The notes: a model not told the origin generated them from the letters alone. Positions 24,512 through 33,588 are shown, counted from the first letter of the stretch. The stretch: DNA of 35,808 nucleotides from Candidatus Bathyarchaeota archaeon RBG_13_38_9 (GCA_001775955.1 MEZD01000043.1:43979-79786), one strand, 5' to 3'. Translations and numbers: made by a program.

Positions 24512-25189
24512 ATGATCTCGGTGCTGTTGTTGAAGGTAGTTTGCGTCATTCCCGCACATAATGAAGAGTCGACTATTAGTTCCGTCGTTAGAAATGCAAG
24601 AACTATCTGTAATCTGGTTATTGTTGTTGATGACGGCAGTACCGATAAAACTGTTGAAGAGGCAACCAAAGCGAAAGCAAAAGTAGTGAGTCACATTATC
24701 CGATTAGGTGTTGGAGCAGCTCTTTCAACGGGGTTACGTGCAGCCTCTAATCATGATGCCGAGATAATAGTTACTCTTGATGCTGATGAACAGCACGATC
24801 CAAAAGAAATTCCTAACGTAATTGCTCCTATAGTTGATGGAAAGGCAGACTTGGTCATCGGATCCCGGATATTAGAAAAGAATTCTGAAATGCCATTTCA
24901 AAAGTTAGTTGCAAATAAAATTCTATCAAAATTGACTTCATTTGCCTCTGGAATTGAAATTAAAGATTCACAATCTGGATTCCGAGGAATGTCCCGACAT
25001 GTTGCAGACAGCATAAAATATGAATCAACAGACTATCAATGGGCCTCTGAGATGATAATTTCACTGTCCAAACGTGGATTCAGAATAGTTGATGTGCCTA
25101 TCAAAACTGTTTATTTTAAATCACGTAGACGGGGAGCTGGTTTTCGAGACGCGATAAAGATACTTTATAACATCCTGCATCCTAAGTAG
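24512..25189 (+). CDS. Family 2 glycosyltransferase, dolichyl-phosphate sugar synthase-like
   Basis: A 225-residue soluble GT-A enzyme that would load a sugar from a nucleotide donor onto a polyprenyl phosphate at the membrane. Motifs are CVIPAHNEE (about 11-19), VVDDGSTDKT, RLGVGAALSTGLRAA, and the catalytic acidic TLDADEQHDPKEIP with its DxD. The QSGFRG motif near 155-160 fits DPM/DolP-glucosyltransferases. There is no C-terminal transmembrane pair. The ATG at 24512 is in use unless the TTG at 24530 (after cggtg) is the true start; the core begins at residue 8 either way. Its product would feed the GT-C transferases encoded upstream. It is followed 10 bases later by DUF2304, a common partner. 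Confidence 0.85.
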   Translation: MISVLLLKVVCVIPAHNEESTISSVVRNARTICNLVIVVDDGSTDKTVEEATKAKAKVVSHIIRLGVGAALSTGLRAASNHDAEIIVTLDADEQHDPKEIPNVIAPIVDGKADLVIGSRILEKNSEMPFQKLVANKILSKLTSFASGIEIKDSQSGFRGMSRHVADSIKYESTDYQWASEMIISLSKRGFRIVDVPIKTVYFKSRRRGAGFRDAIKILYNILHPK

Positions 25190-25199
25190 CGACAAATAA

Positions 25200-25559
25200 G
25201 TGGCGATTTCACATATGATTGAACCCTACGGATTAATAGTGATTTTACTAGGACTCATAATGGCGGCATATACTTTCAAGGAATTTTATCGAAAAAGGAT
25301 TGGAACAATTCCTTTTATAATATGGACAATAATTTGGATCGCTTTAATTTCTACAGGTGTATATCCACAGCTTTATCTCGGACTTGCATCGAGCTTGGGT
25401 ATGGCCGCACCAATTCAATTTGTGACAACTTTTTCTATCATGATATTATTTGCAATAGTCTATCAAATCTTCAGGACAGTTGGGGATATCAATAGAAAAA
25501 TTACTAAAATAGTTCAACAATTAGCTCTGGAAAAAACTGAGGTTAAAATGGATCAGTAA
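25200..25559 (+). CDS. DUF2304-family membrane protein
   Basis: A 119-residue protein with three membrane helices (about 10-26, 38-55, 68-90) and a charged C-terminal helix rich in K/E. This is the DUF2304 layout, commonly encoded next to dolichyl-phosphate mannose/glucose synthases. GTG start, 10 bases after the GT2 gene. Likely assists or anchors the upstream transferase; no catalytic role is known for the family. Confidence 0.75.
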   Translation: MAISHMIEPYGLIVILLGLIMAAYTFKEFYRKRIGTIPFIIWTIIWIALISTGVYPQLYLGLASSLGMAAPIQFVTTFSIMILFAIVYQIFRTVGDINRKITKIVQQLALEKTEVKMDQ

Positions 25560-25590
25560 ACATTTGACATATGCTGGAGGATCATAATTT

Positions 25591-26622
25591 TTGAAAACAA
25601 CAATAGTAAAACTTGAAGATTCCGTTGGTAAAGTATTGTTTCACGATGTCACTAGAATAACTAAAGCTGGCAAATTCAAAGGTACATTATTTAAAAGAGG
25701 GCATTTGATTCAGAAAAAAGACCTTCCTAAACTTCGTAAGATAGGCAGAGAACATATTTACGTGTTAGAACTTGGACCTGATGAACTTCAAGAAGAAGAT
25801 GGTGCAGCCAAACTTGCCTCTTTGATTACCGGTACAAATCTGAGAAAAGCAAAACCAACCGAGGGCAACGTAGCTATTATTTCGGATACTGATGGGATAC
25901 TTAAAATCGATGTTGATCGTCTGCATCAAATTAATGAAATTGATGGTTTGGGAATAGCAACTCAACACAAAGATCGATTAATTAATTCTGACGAGAAAGT
26001 TGCAGTCGCAAAAGTATTTCCTCTGACAATAAAGAAAGAACAAATCAATCGTGTAACTCAAATCTGTGAAAATGGCGGACCAATTATAAACGTAATCTCA
26101 CTTAAAAAAATGGATATTGGACTTATCATAACTGGCAATGAAGTTTACCATGGTTTGATCAAAGACGAATTTGGTCCAGTAATGAAAAAGAAAATTAAAA
26201 AACTTGGCTCTACAGTTACAAAAATTATCTTTGCACCTGATGATCCAAAACAGATTGTAGATGAAATGTTAAAATTACAAAATGAAGGAGTTGATCTAAT
26301 AATTGCTACCGGAGGAATGGCGGTAGATCCTGACGATGTGACATTAAGAAGCGCCTTGGAAGCGAAAGCTAATATAATAATATATGGTGCACCAGTACAA
26401 CCAGGTTTCATGTTTATGATCTCATATCTCAATGATACACCATTACTAGGTATTCCAGCATGTGCAATGTTTTATGATACAACAATTCTTGATTTAGTAC
26501 TACCAAGAATCCTGGCTGGAGAAAAATTAACTCGCAAAGACATAATTTCCTTAGCTCATGGAGGACTCTGCCTGAAATGTAAGAAATGCACTTTCCCCGT
26601 CTGTCCATTCGGTAGAGGCTAA
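25591..26622 (+). CDS. Molybdopterin-binding MoeA/MogA-like protein with Cys tail
   Basis: A 343-residue protein. The first 60 residues (LEDSVGKVLFHDVT..., then FKGTLFKRGHLI) resemble the front of molybdopterin-binding proteins found beside molybdenum hydroxylase genes. The core (about 170-320) is the MogA/MoeA molybdopterin-binding fold with LIITGNEVYHG and IATGGMAVDPDDVT. It ends in a cysteine cluster C327-x2-C330-x2-C333-x4-C338 that could hold an Fe-S cluster or zinc. TTG start, with a strong ctggagg ribosome site 10 bases before it. It lies directly before yqeB and mocA on the same strand, pointing to maturation of a molybdenum hydroxylase cofactor. Confidence 0.8.
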   Translation: MKTTIVKLEDSVGKVLFHDVTRITKAGKFKGTLFKRGHLIQKKDLPKLRKIGREHIYVLELGPDELQEEDGAAKLASLITGTNLRKAKPTEGNVAIISDTDGILKIDVDRLHQINEIDGLGIATQHKDRLINSDEKVAVAKVFPLTIKKEQINRVTQICENGGPIINVISLKKMDIGLIITGNEVYHGLIKDEFGPVMKKKIKKLGSTVTKIIFAPDDPKQIVDEMLKLQNEGVDLIIATGGMAVDPDDVTLRSALEAKANIIIYGAPVQPGFMFMISYLNDTPLLGIPACAMFYDTTILDLVLPRILAGEKLTRKDIISLAHGGLCLKCKKCTFPVCPFGRG

Positions 26623-26628
26623 ACTATC

Positions 26629-27429
26629 TTGAAAAAAGAAGCTATTGTACTCATTAAAGGTGCAGGTGATGTTGCGACCGGTGTGGCTCATACACTAGTT
26701 AAGAATGGATACCATGTTGTTATGACTGAAATCCCAAATCCAACAACTGAGAGAAGAGCTGTAGCATTTTCAGAAGCCGTATATGAGGATGAATGGCATG
26801 TTGAGGGGTTGACGGCAAAAAAGACCGCCCCAAACGAAATTCAGCATACTATTTCTGAAGGAAAGATTCCAGTTGTTGTTGATCCTGAAACTAAGATTCT
26901 AAAACATCTCAACCCCGATATTTTGATTGACGCAATTATGACTAAAAGGAATACTAGTACTAACTTGCATGATGCTCCAATAACTATTGGCCTAGGACCT
27001 GGGTTTGAAGCAGGTAAGAATGTTAATGTTGCCATAGAAACCAGTGAAGGACCTAACCTTGGAAAAGCGTACTATCAAGGAAGCCCTCAACCTTTTCATG
27101 GCATACCCTGCAAAATTGAAGGGAAGACTCATGAGAGAGTCATAAAAGCTCCTCAAAACGGTACGCTCAAAGTCTTGACATCAATCGGAGAACATGTTGA
27201 TGAGGGACAAATTATAGCCAAAGTTGACGACCTTGAAGTTAAAGCAGGGATAAATGGTGTCTTACGAGGCATTATGAGAAATGGACTCAAAGTTAAGAAG
27301 AACACAAAACTTGGCGATATTGATCCTAGAGATCAAAAAGAATTTTGCTTCTCAATTGCACAGCGTTCAGAAATTATCGGTGTAGGAGTTCTGGATGCAA
27401 TTAAGACTCTCCGCTCAAGATCAAATTAG
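26629..27429 (+). CDS. yqeB: YqeB-family selenium-dependent molybdenum hydroxylase maturation protein
   Basis: A 266-residue protein matching the family named after E. faecalis EF2563 and E. coli YqeB. The front is VLIKGAGDVATGVAHTLVKNGY, a nucleotide-binding-like turn. It is followed by the diagnostic MTEIPNPTTERRAVAFSEAVYEDE. The C-terminal part (about 170-235) is a hammerhead/lipoyl-like domain (IKAPQNGTLKVL...VDEGQIIAKVDD). Family members are linked by gene neighbourhood and phylogenetic profile to molybdenum hydroxylases carrying a labile selenium and to orphan SelD. Whether this organism has SelD is not visible here. Start TTG, 6 bases after the upstream stop, hence an operon. Confidence 0.88.
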   Translation: MKKEAIVLIKGAGDVATGVAHTLVKNGYHVVMTEIPNPTTERRAVAFSEAVYEDEWHVEGLTAKKTAPNEIQHTISEGKIPVVVDPETKILKHLNPDILIDAIMTKRNTSTNLHDAPITIGLGPGFEAGKNVNVAIETSEGPNLGKAYYQGSPQPFHGIPCKIEGKTHERVIKAPQNGTLKVLTSIGEHVDEGQIIAKVDDLEVKAGINGVLRGIMRNGLKVKKNTKLGDIDPRDQKEFCFSIAQRSEIIGVGVLDAIKTLRSRSN

Positions 27430-27463
27430 AAATTAATTTGCATATAATAAACAGTAAGGGCTT

Positions 27464-28078
27464 ATGATTCGAATTTCCGGTATTCTTTTGGCTGCAGGCG
27501 AATCAAAAAGGATGGGTAAACAAAAATTATTACTCAATCTTGGAAAATCAAACATCATCAATACTACCATAGAAAATCTTTTGAAATCTGAAATTTTTGA
27601 ACTTATTATTGTTCTTGGCCATGAAGCGCAAAAAATAGAATGTTCATTATCAGAACAGGATAAAAGAATCAAGTTTGCTACTAATAAAAACTATAGAGGA
27701 GGAATGAGTACTTCAATAATATGTGGAGTTCTTACAGCATCAAAGGAAAGTGAAGCTTTTCTCATAGCTTTGGGTGATCAGCCTCTAATATCACCTAAGA
27801 TAATTAACCGCTTAATGGAAAAATATCAATCATCGAGAGCAGGCATAGTTACAGTAATGTATCAATCCCTGAGAGGTCATCCAGTAATAATCTCAAAGAA
27901 ATATCTTCAAGAAATCTTAGCACTTAATGGAGATATTGGAGCAAGAGACTTGCTCAAGCAACATTTAGACGATACAACATCTATTAATATAGAATCATCT
28001 GAAGAATTCTTTGATATTGATAGAATTCAGGATTATGAGGAATTAAAGAAGATTTTTGATCGTAGAATCTCTAATTAA
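27464..28078 (+). CDS. mocA: Molybdenum cofactor cytidylyltransferase MocA (YgfJ-like)
   Basis: A 204-residue nucleotidyltransferase that adds CMP to molybdopterin to make the dinucleotide form used by xanthine oxidase-family enzymes. The P-loop-like LLAAGESKRMGKQKLLL (about 6-22) is the MobA/MocA hallmark. GGMSTSI and the GDQPLI (about 105-110) metal/base region mark MocA rather than MobA. The late GHPVIIS motif is also conserved. ATG start, 34 bases after yqeB, so it is the third gene of the maturation operon. Converges on hycI. Confidence 0.88.
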   Translation: MIRISGILLAAGESKRMGKQKLLLNLGKSNIINTTIENLLKSEIFELIIVLGHEAQKIECSLSEQDKRIKFATNKNYRGGMSTSIICGVLTASKESEAFLIALGDQPLISPKIINRLMEKYQSSRAGIVTVMYQSLRGHPVIISKKYLQEILALNGDIGARDLLKQHLDDTTSINIESSEEFFDIDRIQDYEELKKIFDRRISN

Positions 28079-28126
28079 AATTGTTTGATTTCATGAGTTA
28101 GCTCGTTGACGATATCATAATTTCTA

Positions 28127-28618
28127 TCACTGATTTTGAATAACTTCAATAATTGTATCACTCAAAGATTTTACTGCCTGCGAAACCTCTAATGAAAGGG
28201 ATTCTCCAAATTCCAAATTTTTTGGTTGAACAGCTAAAAGCGCTATCATAGTATTTGTTTCTTTTTTCAAATAATCCGCGAAAACATTCAACGGCAAAGT
28301 GTGAGTAGAAATTGTTAGACCCTGTATCTCCTCTGGAAAAACAAATCTAACTGTTCCTGGCTTGAAACCTATTTCGCCTGCATCTATCATCAATACATGA
28401 GAAGGATTGAATTTTCTTATTGGTCCAACAAAAGTCTCTGGGACCGTTCCACAATCTATCAGAAGTATGTTGTCAGTCGTTTTTCCCTGTAACGCTTTAA
28501 CAATAACTACGCCGAGTCCATCATCACTCTTCAACAAGTTACCGATTCCAATAATTACAAGACGGAACTCTTGACCTAGCCAATCCATCAACATTTGTCT
28601 TACATTTTTTGAATGCAT
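28127..28618 (-). CDS. hycI: Hydrogenase maturation protease, HycI type
   Basis: A 163-residue peptidase of family M52, which clips the C-terminal tail of the [NiFe] hydrogenase large subunit after nickel is inserted. GIGNLLKSDDGLG (24-36) is the hallmark. The next acid is in VLMIDAGE, and ISTHTLPL carries the third metal ligand His. Together they match the Glu/Asp-Asp-His nickel site known in HybD/HycI. It lies downstream of the complex I genes on the same strand, but complex I D-subunits have lost the Ni site and need no protease. A [NiFe] hydrogenase elsewhere in the genome is therefore the likely client. A perfect hairpin sits just before the ATG. Confidence 0.87.
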   Translation of the reverse strand: MHSKNVRQMLMDWLGQEFRLVIIGIGNLLKSDDGLGVVIVKALQGKTTDNILLIDCGTVPETFVGPIRKFNPSHVLMIDAGEIGFKPGTVRFVFPEEIQGLTISTHTLPLNVFADYLKKETNTMIALLAVQPKNLEFGESLSLEVSQAVKSLSDTIIEVIQNQ

Positions 28619-28623
28619 AGAGT

Positions 28624-28639
28624 CGCCATCTCAATGGCG
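28624..28639 (-). promoter_or_regulatory. Perfect hairpin just before hycI start
   Basis: On the minus strand CGCCAT-tgag-ATGGCG, then 5 bases, then the hycI ATG. It could shield the start region, mark the end of the complex I transcript, or be an operator. It is GC-rich in an AT-rich region, and no U-run follows. Confidence 0.4.
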
Positions 28640-28722
28640 TGTAACTCATCTGTCCAATTAGATGTACAAATCATTATTATTTTTGAACCAGAATGCAATT
28701 CACTCAATTCAAATTCCTGGAT

Positions 28723-30234
28723 TTATCCTACAATTGCTCGAACATAATTATCCAAATTAAGTGCTGCTTCAGCTGCTTGATTTGCAAAATCAGCGAATGG
28801 ACCGGGATATATTCCTATCACTATACAAAGTATGGCTAAGATAATCATTGAAAAGAGCATGGGTGCAGGCGCTTCTTTTGCTTTCTTAGCAAGGTCAGTT
28901 GGTTCGCGTAACATAATGATTTGAATTATTCGAAGATAATATCCGACTGAGAATAATATGTTCAGGACCATTATTGCCGATAGGCCATACCATATTCCGC
29001 TCGTTACACCTTGTTGTATTCCAGCTAATATTATCATGAATTCGCTTTGGAAGGCGTTTAATGGCGGTATTCCTGCCAATGCGAGAGATCCGATAATAAA
29101 TGTGAGGCCGGTTATTTTCATTTTCTTCCCAATTCCAGCAAGATCATCCAAGTTTCTGCTTTCAACAGCAAATAGAAATGCCCCTGCGCAGAGGAAGAGG
29201 AGAGCTTTTCCAATAGCGTGATTCATAATATGAAATATCCCGCCTGTTAACCCATATACTGAAGCGATTGAAAGTCCAAATATTATGTATCCTATGTGGC
29301 CGATGCTGCTAAAGGCTAAAAGTCTCTTAATGTCGTTCTGTAGTAGAGCCATAACATTGCCGACTGTCATTGTGATTATCGCAAATATTGCGAGTAACAA
29401 TTGCCATTGATATTCTGCTGGTGCGAAAATCAATATCATTATACGAATCAGACCATAGACGCCTGTCTTGATGACAACGCCCGATAACATGGCACTTATC
29501 GAGCTGGGTGCGGCTGGGTGAGCATCTGGTAGCCAAGTATGGAAGGGCACGATAGCTGCTTTGACTCCTAATCCGAGAACGATCATGGCTAATGCAAGGA
29601 TTGACCAGGGTGTTGGCGTATTGGATATTGTACTACTTAGGTAGGCGAAATTCAATGTGCCAGCCATACCATAGAGTATGGACATTGCGAAGAGGACTGT
29701 TGCGCTTCCTGCTGAGCTTATAATCAGATATTTGAATCCTGCTTCAATTGACTCCCATTTTTCTTTTCTAAAGGCAACTAGCACGTATGAGGTTATACAC
29801 ATTATTTCCCAGAATAGGAAGAATGTGAAGAAATCTCCTGCAAAGGCAACGCCAATCATACCGGCTACCATTAATAGTAATAATGTGTAGTACTCTGCAT
29901 GACCGGTATCACGTTCCATATATTTTGTTGAATAAATCGCGGTCAACAAACCTATCAAAAGAAATATGGCAGCCATGAATATGCTTAGCATATCTATCTG
30001 AAGGATTGCGATACCTCTGAGCTGTTGTCCGGCCCAGTAATGAGTTATGATTCCTTCAGCAGCCACCTCATTGTATAGAAGATAGAGTGCGATGGCCGAT
30101 ACCAGGAATCCAACTACAGCCCAAATATCTACAATCTTTCTGGTGCGCATTTTAACGCCAAGTAAGTAGACGATTGGCGCTAGTATGGCGAATAAAATCA
30201 GTAGGTCTATTGGTAATGATAAGATCATTTTCAT
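28723..30234 (-). CDS. nuoN: Complex I subunit N (NuoN/FpoN)
   Basis: An antiporter-like membrane subunit (503 residues, about 14 helices) of the proton-pumping arm. Signature residues are Glu143 in the FWEIMCITSYVL motif and Lys225 in GVKAAIVPFHTWLPDAHPAAP, with further Lys in the SAMLSGVVIKTGVYG helix; these carry protons in the homologues. It is the last gene of the operon, with an ATGA overlap with nuoM. FpoN of methanogens is the equivalent name; the electron donor cannot be inferred from this subunit. Confidence 0.93.
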   Translation of the reverse strand: MKMILSLPIDLLILFAILAPIVYLLGVKMRTRKIVDIWAVVGFLVSAIALYLLYNEVAAEGIITHYWAGQQLRGIAILQIDMLSIFMAAIFLLIGLLTAIYSTKYMERDTGHAEYYTLLLLMVAGMIGVAFAGDFFTFFLFWEIMCITSYVLVAFRKEKWESIEAGFKYLIISSAGSATVLFAMSILYGMAGTLNFAYLSSTISNTPTPWSILALAMIVLGLGVKAAIVPFHTWLPDAHPAAPSSISAMLSGVVIKTGVYGLIRIMILIFAPAEYQWQLLLAIFAIITMTVGNVMALLQNDIKRLLAFSSIGHIGYIIFGLSIASVYGLTGGIFHIMNHAIGKALLFLCAGAFLFAVESRNLDDLAGIGKKMKITGLTFIIGSLALAGIPPLNAFQSEFMIILAGIQQGVTSGIWYGLSAIMVLNILFSVGYYLRIIQIIMLREPTDLAKKAKEAPAPMLFSMIILAILCIVIGIYPGPFADFANQAAEAALNLDNYVRAIVG

Positions 30235-31727
30235 GCCCCCACCAATATTTTCATTACAGCTTCTGCAGCCGGATACACTATTTCAAGTGGTACAAATGCA
30301 AATATTCCATATGCAACTGTGAAAAACGTCAGTATAGCTATTGGAATAAGCATACTTATTGGAGCTTCTTTTGTATTCGATAGATTTGATGGACATTCAC
30401 CGAAGAATACCCGTTTGACCATTCGTAGGTAGTATGCTGCTGTTATTATTGCTGCACCTACTGCGAGGAATGCTAATATCGTGTAACCCGCTGCAAAGCC
30501 TCCTGCAAAGATCATCCATTCGCTGGCGAATCCTGCAAAGGGTGGAGTGCCAGCAATTGATAATCCACCACAGAGGGTAGCAACTGCTGTTATAGGCATT
30601 TTACTGGCTAATCCTCCGAGTTGTTTCATATCCCTTACTCCAGTTGCATAGATGACTGCTCCAGCACACATGAAGAGAAGGCCTTTCGCAATTCCATGAT
30701 TAATAATATTAAATAACCCACCGCTGAGACCTATCACGTTTAGACACATTATTCCAAACAGGATGTAGCCTACTTGACTTATACTGCTGTATGCAAGCAT
30801 TCGTTTTAGGTCAGTTTGTACGAAAGCCATTATTCCACCCCAGAAGACTGTGATTATAGCTAGAATGGCTAAACTGTAAGCAACTGTCATGATCTGTGAC
30901 GGGAACAGTGTTAAGGTAATTCTTACGATTGCGTATGCACCAGTTTTAATCATGACTCCACTCAACAATACACTGATCGGAGTAGGTGCTTCTGCGTGAG
31001 CATCAGGAAGCCAAGTATGAACCGGAAAGATTGCAAGTTTAACTGCGAATCCAATAAACATGAGTATCATTATTCCCTTAAGAATTCCAGGTGCTACACC
31101 AGTTAAGAGGTCTGGTAATTCTAATAGATTGAAGGTTCCGGTTACGGCGAAAGTTGTTAGAATTCCAAAGATTAGGGCTGCTGCACCTGCGTGTGTAAAT
31201 AGGAAATATTTCATACCTACTATTCTCGGTTTTCCGGATCCCCAGTATGCTATCAGGAAGTAAGATGGAATCAACATCATTTCCCAGAAAACATAGAAAA
31301 GTATCAGGTTTGCAGACAAGACTACTCCGATCATTCCTGATACGAAGAGAAGCATTGAGGCAAAGTATATCTCATGATTATGTTCGTGACTCATGTATGA
31401 TATCGAATAGATCGCTGCTAGTGTCGATATTCCTGCTATCAATACAGAGATTGCAAAGCTCAGATGATCTTGTAGGAATATTGCTTCGATCTTAAAGAGT
31501 CCTATCCATACACCATAGTTTTCTATAACATGACCTTGACTCAGAATTGTATTCCAAGAACCTAGTAGAAGCAATGTGGAGATAGCTAATGCTATCGTTG
31601 CCATTATTCCATTGCCGACTCTACCGATTTTCTTTCCAGCTATGAAGCATATTGGTGCAATTATAGCAGGGATCATTATTGCCAGAATCAAATCCATACC
31701 TGTAAATCCACTCATCCAAATCACCAT
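30231..31727 (-). CDS. nuoM: Complex I subunit M (NuoM/FpoM)
   Basis: An antiporter-like membrane subunit of 498 residues. Key residues are Glu149 in VFWEMMLIPSYFLIAYWG and Lys230 in FAVKLAIFPVHTWLPDAHAEAP, followed by SVLLSGVMIKTGAYA. The FWE and WLPDAHAEAPTP motifs separate M from L and N. It overlaps nuoL by 7 bases and nuoN by 4, so translation is coupled. Together with L and N it forms the three-antiporter distal arm. Confidence 0.94.
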   Translation of the reverse strand: MVIWMSGFTGMDLILAIMIPAIIAPICFIAGKKIGRVGNGIMATIALAISTLLLLGSWNTILSQGHVIENYGVWIGLFKIEAIFLQDHLSFAISVLIAGISTLAAIYSISYMSHEHNHEIYFASMLLFVSGMIGVVLSANLILFYVFWEMMLIPSYFLIAYWGSGKPRIVGMKYFLFTHAGAAALIFGILTTFAVTGTFNLLELPDLLTGVAPGILKGIMILMFIGFAVKLAIFPVHTWLPDAHAEAPTPISVLLSGVMIKTGAYAIVRITLTLFPSQIMTVAYSLAILAIITVFWGGIMAFVQTDLKRMLAYSSISQVGYILFGIMCLNVIGLSGGLFNIINHGIAKGLLFMCAGAVIYATGVRDMKQLGGLASKMPITAVATLCGGLSIAGTPPFAGFASEWMIFAGGFAAGYTILAFLAVGAAIITAAYYLRMVKRVFFGECPSNLSNTKEAPISMLIPIAILTFFTVAYGIFAFVPLEIVYPAAEAVMKILVGA

Positions 31728-33583
31728 CCGATTAGTATTAACGCTAGTATTAGGAACCCAGCGAGTCCGACTAAGACCGCGGACATATTTGTATTAAGGT
31801 TACCAGTGTGAGAAGGTCTGAAACCTTGACTCATCCATTGAGCCGTTCCAGATATCACATAGTTAAAGCGATCTATTACTGCATCTTCAATCCAGTTGAA
31901 AAGCCAATTACACAATCGTGTAAATCCGTTTACAAATATCGCATAGTACATTTTATCAAAATAGTAGCCTTCAGACAACAATGCGTGTATAGGTTTCAAT
32001 GCTCCTGTTCGTAATTTCTCTGCTGAAATGACTTTTCTGAAATAGATTAGATATGAAATGATGAAACCAAGTATGAGTGCTGTAAGAGATATCAACACGG
32101 GTATCGGTTCAATACCCGGCATATGACTTAGTCCCAAATATTCTAGGAAAGGTGCTTCAAAGAATCCTGATATTACAGCGGCAACTGCTAGAATAATTAG
32201 AGGTATTGTCATAATATAAGGTGACTCGTGTAAATGATGAGTATCCTTGAGTCTTGTCTTGTCTCCCAAGAATACGAGGTAGAGCCATCTAAAACCATAA
32301 GCTGCAGTACATAGACTTGCTGCAAAGATCATTATCAATGGCAGATATAGGTGAGCTTCAAATATTGCTGCAACTATTAGATCTTTGCTCCAAAATCCAT
32401 TAAACGGTGGAAAACCTGTTAGAGCAAGTATGCCAACTAAACTTGTTACGAATGTGATGGGCATATATTTTCTTAGGCCCCCCATCTCTCGCATGTCAGC
32501 AGTACCAACTGCATGCATTACTGATCCAGCGGCAAGGAAGAGCAATGCTTTGAATAATGCATGACTCATGACATGGAATTGGCTTGCAAACCAACCGAAT
32601 TGGGTTCCAATTCCAAGTGCGGTTATCATGAATCCAAGTTGGCTGATTGTAGAATAAGCTAGAACACGTTTGATATCAACAGATACCAAAGCCATTGTTG
32701 CTGCGATTAAAGCAGTTATCGCACCAATGTATAGGACGGTAGTTAGCCATTCCGGTACTCCACCAAACAGTATGAAAGTTCTAGCGGTAAGATATACTCC
32801 AGCTTTAACCATGGTCGCGGCATGTATGAGAGCACTGACTGTCGATGGGCCTTCCATTGCATCTGGAAGCCATATTTGAAGAGGAAATTGAGCCGATTTT
32901 CCTATTGCTCCAGCGAAGATGAGTAATGAGGTTGCCATCAGTACCGCGAAGATAATCTTGCCCGACTCTATTGCTGCAGCTGATTCAAGGAAACTGAATG
33001 AGCCTACATGCAGGTACAGAATAAGTATTCCTGCCAACAACATTACATCTCCTACTTTGGTCACTAAGAATGCTTTCATTCCAGCTCTTGAAGCGCTCTC
33101 TTTCTTGTACCAGAATCCTATCAGTGCATAAGAACATAAACCAACTATTTCCCAGAAGATGAACAATTGGAGGAAGTTATTTGCCATTACGAGTCCGTTC
33201 ATTCCACCAATGAAGAAGAGTATGAAAAAGTAATATCGTGTTAGACCTTCTTCATGAGACATATAACCTATAGAATATAGGACAATGAGCGCCCCAACGC
33301 ATGAAGCCACAGTAACCATGAAGACGCTCAGTGGATCTACAGTTACCCCAGCTTCAAGACCTATCTGTGGGATCCAAGTAACAGTCAAGTCCTTGGCCTG
33401 ACCATGGAGGCTCAATACTTGAGGAATCATTGACACTGCATAAGCTGCACCAATAAATGATACAATTACAGCAAACCAGTTTCTGAGTCCGGAGCTGATC
33501 TTGCTAACTATTGGAATTAACAGTGCACTAACTAATGGTATTACCCAAACTAGCCATGGAGCATATTCATCGAATGGAATCAA
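31721..33583 (-). CDS. nuoL: Complex I subunit L (NuoL/FpoL)
   Basis: The largest antiporter-like subunit (620 residues). Glu145 is in FIFWEIVGLCSYALIGFW. Lys229 is in AGAIGKSAQFPLQIWLPDAMEGP. The helix STVSALIHAATMVKAGVYL is diagnostic of NuoL. The C-terminal 140 residues provide the lateral helix and a final membrane segment. The start is TTG at 33583, with GGTGGT (inside the nuoK stop region) as ribosome site 7 bases before it; no ATG competes. Confidence 0.95.
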   Translation of the reverse strand: MIPFDEYAPWLVWVIPLVSALLIPIVSKISSGLRNWFAVIVSFIGAAYAVSMIPQVLSLHGQAKDLTVTWIPQIGLEAGVTVDPLSVFMVTVASCVGALIVLYSIGYMSHEEGLTRYYFFILFFIGGMNGLVMANNFLQLFIFWEIVGLCSYALIGFWYKKESASRAGMKAFLVTKVGDVMLLAGILILYLHVGSFSFLESAAAIESGKIIFAVLMATSLLIFAGAIGKSAQFPLQIWLPDAMEGPSTVSALIHAATMVKAGVYLTARTFILFGGVPEWLTTVLYIGAITALIAATMALVSVDIKRVLAYSTISQLGFMITALGIGTQFGWFASQFHVMSHALFKALLFLAAGSVMHAVGTADMREMGGLRKYMPITFVTSLVGILALTGFPPFNGFWSKDLIVAAIFEAHLYLPLIMIFAASLCTAAYGFRWLYLVFLGDKTRLKDTHHLHESPYIMTIPLIILAVAAVISGFFEAPFLEYLGLSHMPGIEPIPVLISLTALILGFIISYLIYFRKVISAEKLRTGALKPIHALLSEGYYFDKMYYAIFVNGFTRLCNWLFNWIEDAVIDRFNYVISGTAQWMSQGFRPSHTGNLNTNMSAVLVGLAGFLILALILIGW

Positions 33584-33588
33584 TTATT

